A stretch of DNA of 64,000 bases from Gammaproteobacteria bacterium. Its GTDB lineage: Bacteria; Pseudomonadota; Gammaproteobacteria; DSM-16500. Location: contig JABDFQ010000001.1 of the NCBI GenBank assembly GCA_013286495.1, positions 614 through 64,613 of the forward strand, given 5' to 3'. Under the pieces are notes generated by a model that saw only the letters and a list, made by a program, of their open reading frames with translations, ran no database searches and had not been told where the DNA came from. A program made the translations under genes and the position numbers. Positions 61,162-64,000 of this stretch are shown in pieces (within the stretch, counting starts at the first letter, position 1; the number at the start of each line of letters is the position of its first letter).

Positions 61162-62226
61162 ATGCAAAGTTTTGCAGCAGAAAAAAATCAGACGATCAAA
61201 GCGGCTTACAATGCTGGCGAGATAACAAGCAATCAATTTATTAGGTATTGTATTGATGCCAATGAACCGCATTGGGATGAATTAAAAAATGCAATCTCTT
61301 CATTGTTCTATTCAGATAAAGAAAGACTATTTAAATTAGCAATTGATAATAAATCCTATGTAATTGCAAAATACCTGATGAGGAGTATGGATTCATCAAG
61401 TATTTACGATATCCATATTGCCGATGGGTATTCTGATTTTCAAATATTTAAAAAATTGTATATGGATTCTTTTGACCAGGATACGAATATTTTAATCAAA
61501 TTGCTGGATCATTTAATTTTGCATTATAAAGAAGAAATGAATGCGGACATCGAATGTGCCTCAGAATTTTATCCGAAGGTTTGTATGCCATATGATAGTC
61601 TGAAGACATTGGAAAATAAGTACCTCGATAATTTTAAGGTAGATTTTAATTTAACTTTTTTTACTAATTTGATACGGGGTGATAGTGATAAAATTGCTTA
61701 TCTTATTACAAATAAAAAACTGGATTTAATAAATATAAACTGGAAATGGCAAGGTAATACAGATGTTCTTTATTATTCTAACGAAGATCCATCCTATTTT
61801 TCTATTACACCGATACAGGGATACATCATAAATTATATTGAAAAAAGGTGTCGCATTAAAAATCAGACATTCCAGACTGAATTGCTGAATTTTCTAACCA
61901 CTGTCGCTTCTTCATGTACTTATGAGGAAATCTTTCGTAACGATGGTAAAGGCAGGAATATTTTCTATTATCTCAATAAAGTTATTGTCGCTCATAATAA
62001 AAATAATATAAAACTTATCCCTCCCCTTGCTAAGGCAATTTCCCTGTTTGAAGCAAAAAAAATCCGATATATCAAATCAAAATTCATCTTCTTTCTCTTC
62101 GGCAGGTCTGATGCAGGTTCAACGGTACCATGGGATATGCCGACAGAAATCATTAGGATCATGGCAGATGCAGCAGTGGAATCAGAAAGAATTGAATGGC
62201 AACCGAAAGTATCCAATGGAAAATAA
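61162..62226 (+). CDS. Orphan protein, first of a tandem paralogous pair
   Basis: 354 residues, GAGG 8 nt before the ATG. No recognised family, signal peptide or membrane segment. Rich in Asn, Lys, Ile and Asp and probably mostly helical. The whole protein matches the C-terminal part of the next gene: AIDNKSYVIA, SDFQIFKKL, KKLDLININW, GYIINYIEK, IFRNDGKGR and KSKFIFFLFGRSDAGSTVPW. MPTEIIRIM near the end fits an LPxEIxxI F-box-like core. Strong AT richness and Asn/Lys codons contrast with the neighbouring mscS gene. Effector-like by composition, unproven. Confidence 0.75.
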   Translation: MQSFAAEKNQTIKAAYNAGEITSNQFIRYCIDANEPHWDELKNAISSLFYSDKERLFKLAIDNKSYVIAKYLMRSMDSSSIYDIHIADGYSDFQIFKKLYMDSFDQDTNILIKLLDHLILHYKEEMNADIECASEFYPKVCMPYDSLKTLENKYLDNFKVDFNLTFFTNLIRGDSDKIAYLITNKKLDLININWKWQGNTDVLYYSNEDPSYFSITPIQGYIINYIEKRCRIKNQTFQTELLNFLTTVASSCTYEEIFRNDGKGRNIFYYLNKVIVAHNKNNIKLIPPLAKAISLFEAKKIRYIKSKFIFFLFGRSDAGSTVPWDMPTEIIRIMADAAVESERIEWQPKVSNGK

Positions 62227-62260
62227 AGCTATATAAACTAACACAAGTGAGGATTGAAAA

Positions 62261-64000
62261 ATGCAAAGCTGGGAAATAGAAAAAAATCCAAATTACATGA
62301 CATATGCAAAACTCTGGAACCTTGAAAAATCAAATTTTGCAAATTTAATGTTTTTGCTATGTGAATATTGCGGTTATGGCAAATCCTATACATTCAGTAG
62401 GAGTTATGCTAATCAGGTCAAGAAAATTGTTGATATCTACACGGGATACGCTAAAACATCACCCAAGTCCATCGTCTTCTGCGTGGAATTTGTTTTCCTG
62501 CACTTGCTGGAATTGATTCCTGTTCCACAAACACATAAACAAAAGCGTGGCGAATTTGCTGCGATACTGGAAGTTGTTTTCGACAAAACAGGATGTGAAT
62601 ATAAAAAAAATCCAGCAGGAACATTTAATTTGATTATGAAAAAATGCAATGGCGACAAGTTTGAAAAAATCTTGAATTCATTGCGTGAATGCTGCCTGAT
62701 TCATCCCAATATAGAAATTACACAAAATGAAAAATATACCGATCGCATACAAAATATAATCCAGCAATATGATGGTGCAAACGGTCATCTTGCCAAACAC
62801 AGACAATCACTGGTTTGCACGACAGAATATTTACTGTATCAGGTTGATCAGGCTGTGCCTGACCATGCTATTAATACGAAATATATGCTGGAATGTTTAT
62901 TTAAGGAAAATGGTATAGATGTGAAGTTCGGAGAAAAAATAGTATCAATATTAAAAACGATGAATAATCTGCTTATTTTTAACAACTGGATTGATCTTAT
63001 CAATAACATTCTTTTTTATGAGTCGGAAAAAGAGCAGATGATAAAGTCTGCTTATGATGCTGGCTGGATAACAAGTTTTGATTTTATTAAACATTGTATT
63101 AATGTAAACAAACAGAATGATACGATAGACGCAATTGAAAATTATGATGAAAGTCATCTGGAAGTATTATTCAATCTGGCTATTGATAATAAATCATATG
63201 TAATTGCAAGGCATTTAAAGAATAAAATCAATGATCTTAGCGTTGAGGAGATATATCCTTCCAGCAAATTATCAGATTTTCAGATTTTTAAGAAACTATG
63301 TCTGGATTCATTTTGGTATGAAGAAAAATATATTCAAAGCACATTGCTGGATCATCTTATTTCGAATTATAAAAAAGAAATAAAAGAAAATATTAAATTT
63401 ACTACCAAATTTTATCTGGATAATTTTTTTATAACTAATAAAAATGAGGAAGCCCTGAAAAAAAGATACTTGGATAATTTCACGGTGGATTCAAATTTCG
63501 AATTTTTTGAGAGTGTGATACGTAGATATACTAATAATGTTATTCATTTAATTGAAGATAAAAAATTGGATTTAATAAATATAAACTGGCAATGGAATGG
63601 TTTTTGTAATATTGCATATTCCACTAAAAAGCCATACGATTTTTTTGTTACACCAGTGCAGGGATATATCATACATTATGTTGAAAAGTGTATTGGTTCT
63701 GTATTTCAGCTTGATCTAGAAAGATTTCTCAAGACCATTGTTTCATCATGTAATTATGATGAAATCTTTCGCAAAGATGGTAAGGGTAGGGATATTCTTT
63801 TTTATCTCAGAAAAGTTATTGATATTCATAATGAAAAGAAAATAGAACTTATACCTTCCCTTGCCGAAGCAATCACCTTGGTCGAAGCAAAAAAAATCGA
63901 ACATATCAAATCAAAATTCATCTTCTTTCTCTTTGGCAGGTCTGATTCAGGCTCAACGGTGCCATGGAATATGCCGACAGAAATCATTAGGACTATGGCA
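62261..64000 (+). CDS. Orphan protein, second of the tandem pair (3' end beyond window)
   Basis: 580 codons stay open from ATG 62261 (GAGG 8 nt upstream) to the window edge. Residues 1 to about 250 are an extra N-terminal region with no match in the first gene (MQSWEIEKNPNYMTYAKLWN... start; Cys-rich spots such as ECCLIHPN). From about residue 255 the product follows the first protein closely (AYDAGWITSFDFIKHCI; AIDNKSYVIARHL; SDFQIFKKL; KKLDLININW; FFLFGRSDSGSTVPWNMPTEII). It ends at the window edge inside the MPTEII segment. Likely a duplicated gene with an added or, in the first copy, lost N-terminal domain. Confidence 0.78.
   Translation, partial: MQSWEIEKNPNYMTYAKLWNLEKSNFANLMFLLCEYCGYGKSYTFSRSYANQVKKIVDIYTGYAKTSPKSIVFCVEFVFLHLLELIPVPQTHKQKRGEFAAILEVVFDKTGCEYKKNPAGTFNLIMKKCNGDKFEKILNSLRECCLIHPNIEITQNEKYTDRIQNIIQQYDGANGHLAKHRQSLVCTTEYLLYQVDQAVPDHAINTKYMLECLFKENGIDVKFGEKIVSILKTMNNLLIFNNWIDLINNILFYESEKEQMIKSAYDAGWITSFDFIKHCINVNKQNDTIDAIENYDESHLEVLFNLAIDNKSYVIARHLKNKINDLSVEEIYPSSKLSDFQIFKKLCLDSFWYEEKYIQSTLLDHLISNYKKEIKENIKFTTKFYLDNFFITNKNEEALKKRYLDNFTVDSNFEFFESVIRRYTNNVIHLIEDKKLDLININWQWNGFCNIAYSTKKPYDFFVTPVQGYIIHYVEKCIGSVFQLDLERFLKTIVSSCNYDEIFRKDGKGRDILFYLRKVIDIHNEKKIELIPSLAEAITLVEAKKIEHIKSKFIFFLFGRSDSGSTVPWNMPTEIIRTMA

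Overview
The window reads as chromosomal DNA of a gammaproteobacterium, most likely a Legionellales (Coxiella/Aquicella/Legionella-type) organism. This placement is inference. It rests on a sufBCDSU-sufA-sufT-grxD operon, a folK-folP fusion, ccmAB, coq7, a host-interaction-like set of orphan proteins with no recognised family, and moderate-to-low GC with many TA modules. No rRNA, tRNA or CRISPR array was seen.

Region 1 (1-25.5 kb) is a two-partner secretion locus. A giant TpsA exoprotein gene (7426 codons, minus strand) is followed by the 5' part of a second, closely related TpsA that leaves the window at base 1. A divergent TpsB (FhaC/ShlB-type transporter) lies to the right. The TpsA passenger is almost entirely autotransporter-type beta-strand repeats, including 312-bp tandem units. 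A Fur-box-like site and a perfect 69-bp-arm palindrome lie between tpsA and tpsB.

Region 2 (25.7-32.7 kb) holds a small outer-membrane barrel protein, ccmA-ccmB, and an AbiE toxin-antitoxin locus whose toxin gene is frameshifted by a 14-bp duplication. Two mutually paralogous orphan genes flank AbiE. A BrnT/BrnA-like module with a perfect palindromic operator follows.

Region 3 (32.7-45.1 kb) is mostly minus strand: glutaryl-CoA dehydrogenase, a tolC-MFP-ABC ATPase exporter operon without a permease gene, a PIN toxin/antitoxin pair, D-Ala-D-Ala ligase, a large orphan protein, two L,D-transpeptidases and an AAA_14/DUF4143 ATPase.

Region 4 (45.1-49.2 kb) starts with an AT-rich gap holding a cluster of DnaA boxes in front of folC, which could be an origin of replication or a DnaA-controlled promoter. 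A DUF6516-type toxin/HTH pair and a folKP-folB operon follow.

Region 5 (49.2-57.9 kb) holds a decayed BrnA-like fragment, a RelB/DinJ-YafQ-like pair, the compact suf operon for Fe-S cluster assembly ending in a strong terminator, an mgtC-like gene and a higBA module with a clear promoter/operator.

Region 6 (57.9-64 kb) holds tgt and coq7 (divergent), a YbdG-type MscS channel, and two tandem paralogous orphan genes. The second of these runs off the right edge.

Two themes run through the window. First, gene ends and junctions carry long, perfect or nearly perfect inverted repeats (arms 21-96 bp), some built from shared blocks. Second, at least six toxin-antitoxin modules or remnants are scattered among housekeeping genes, several with visible palindromic operators.
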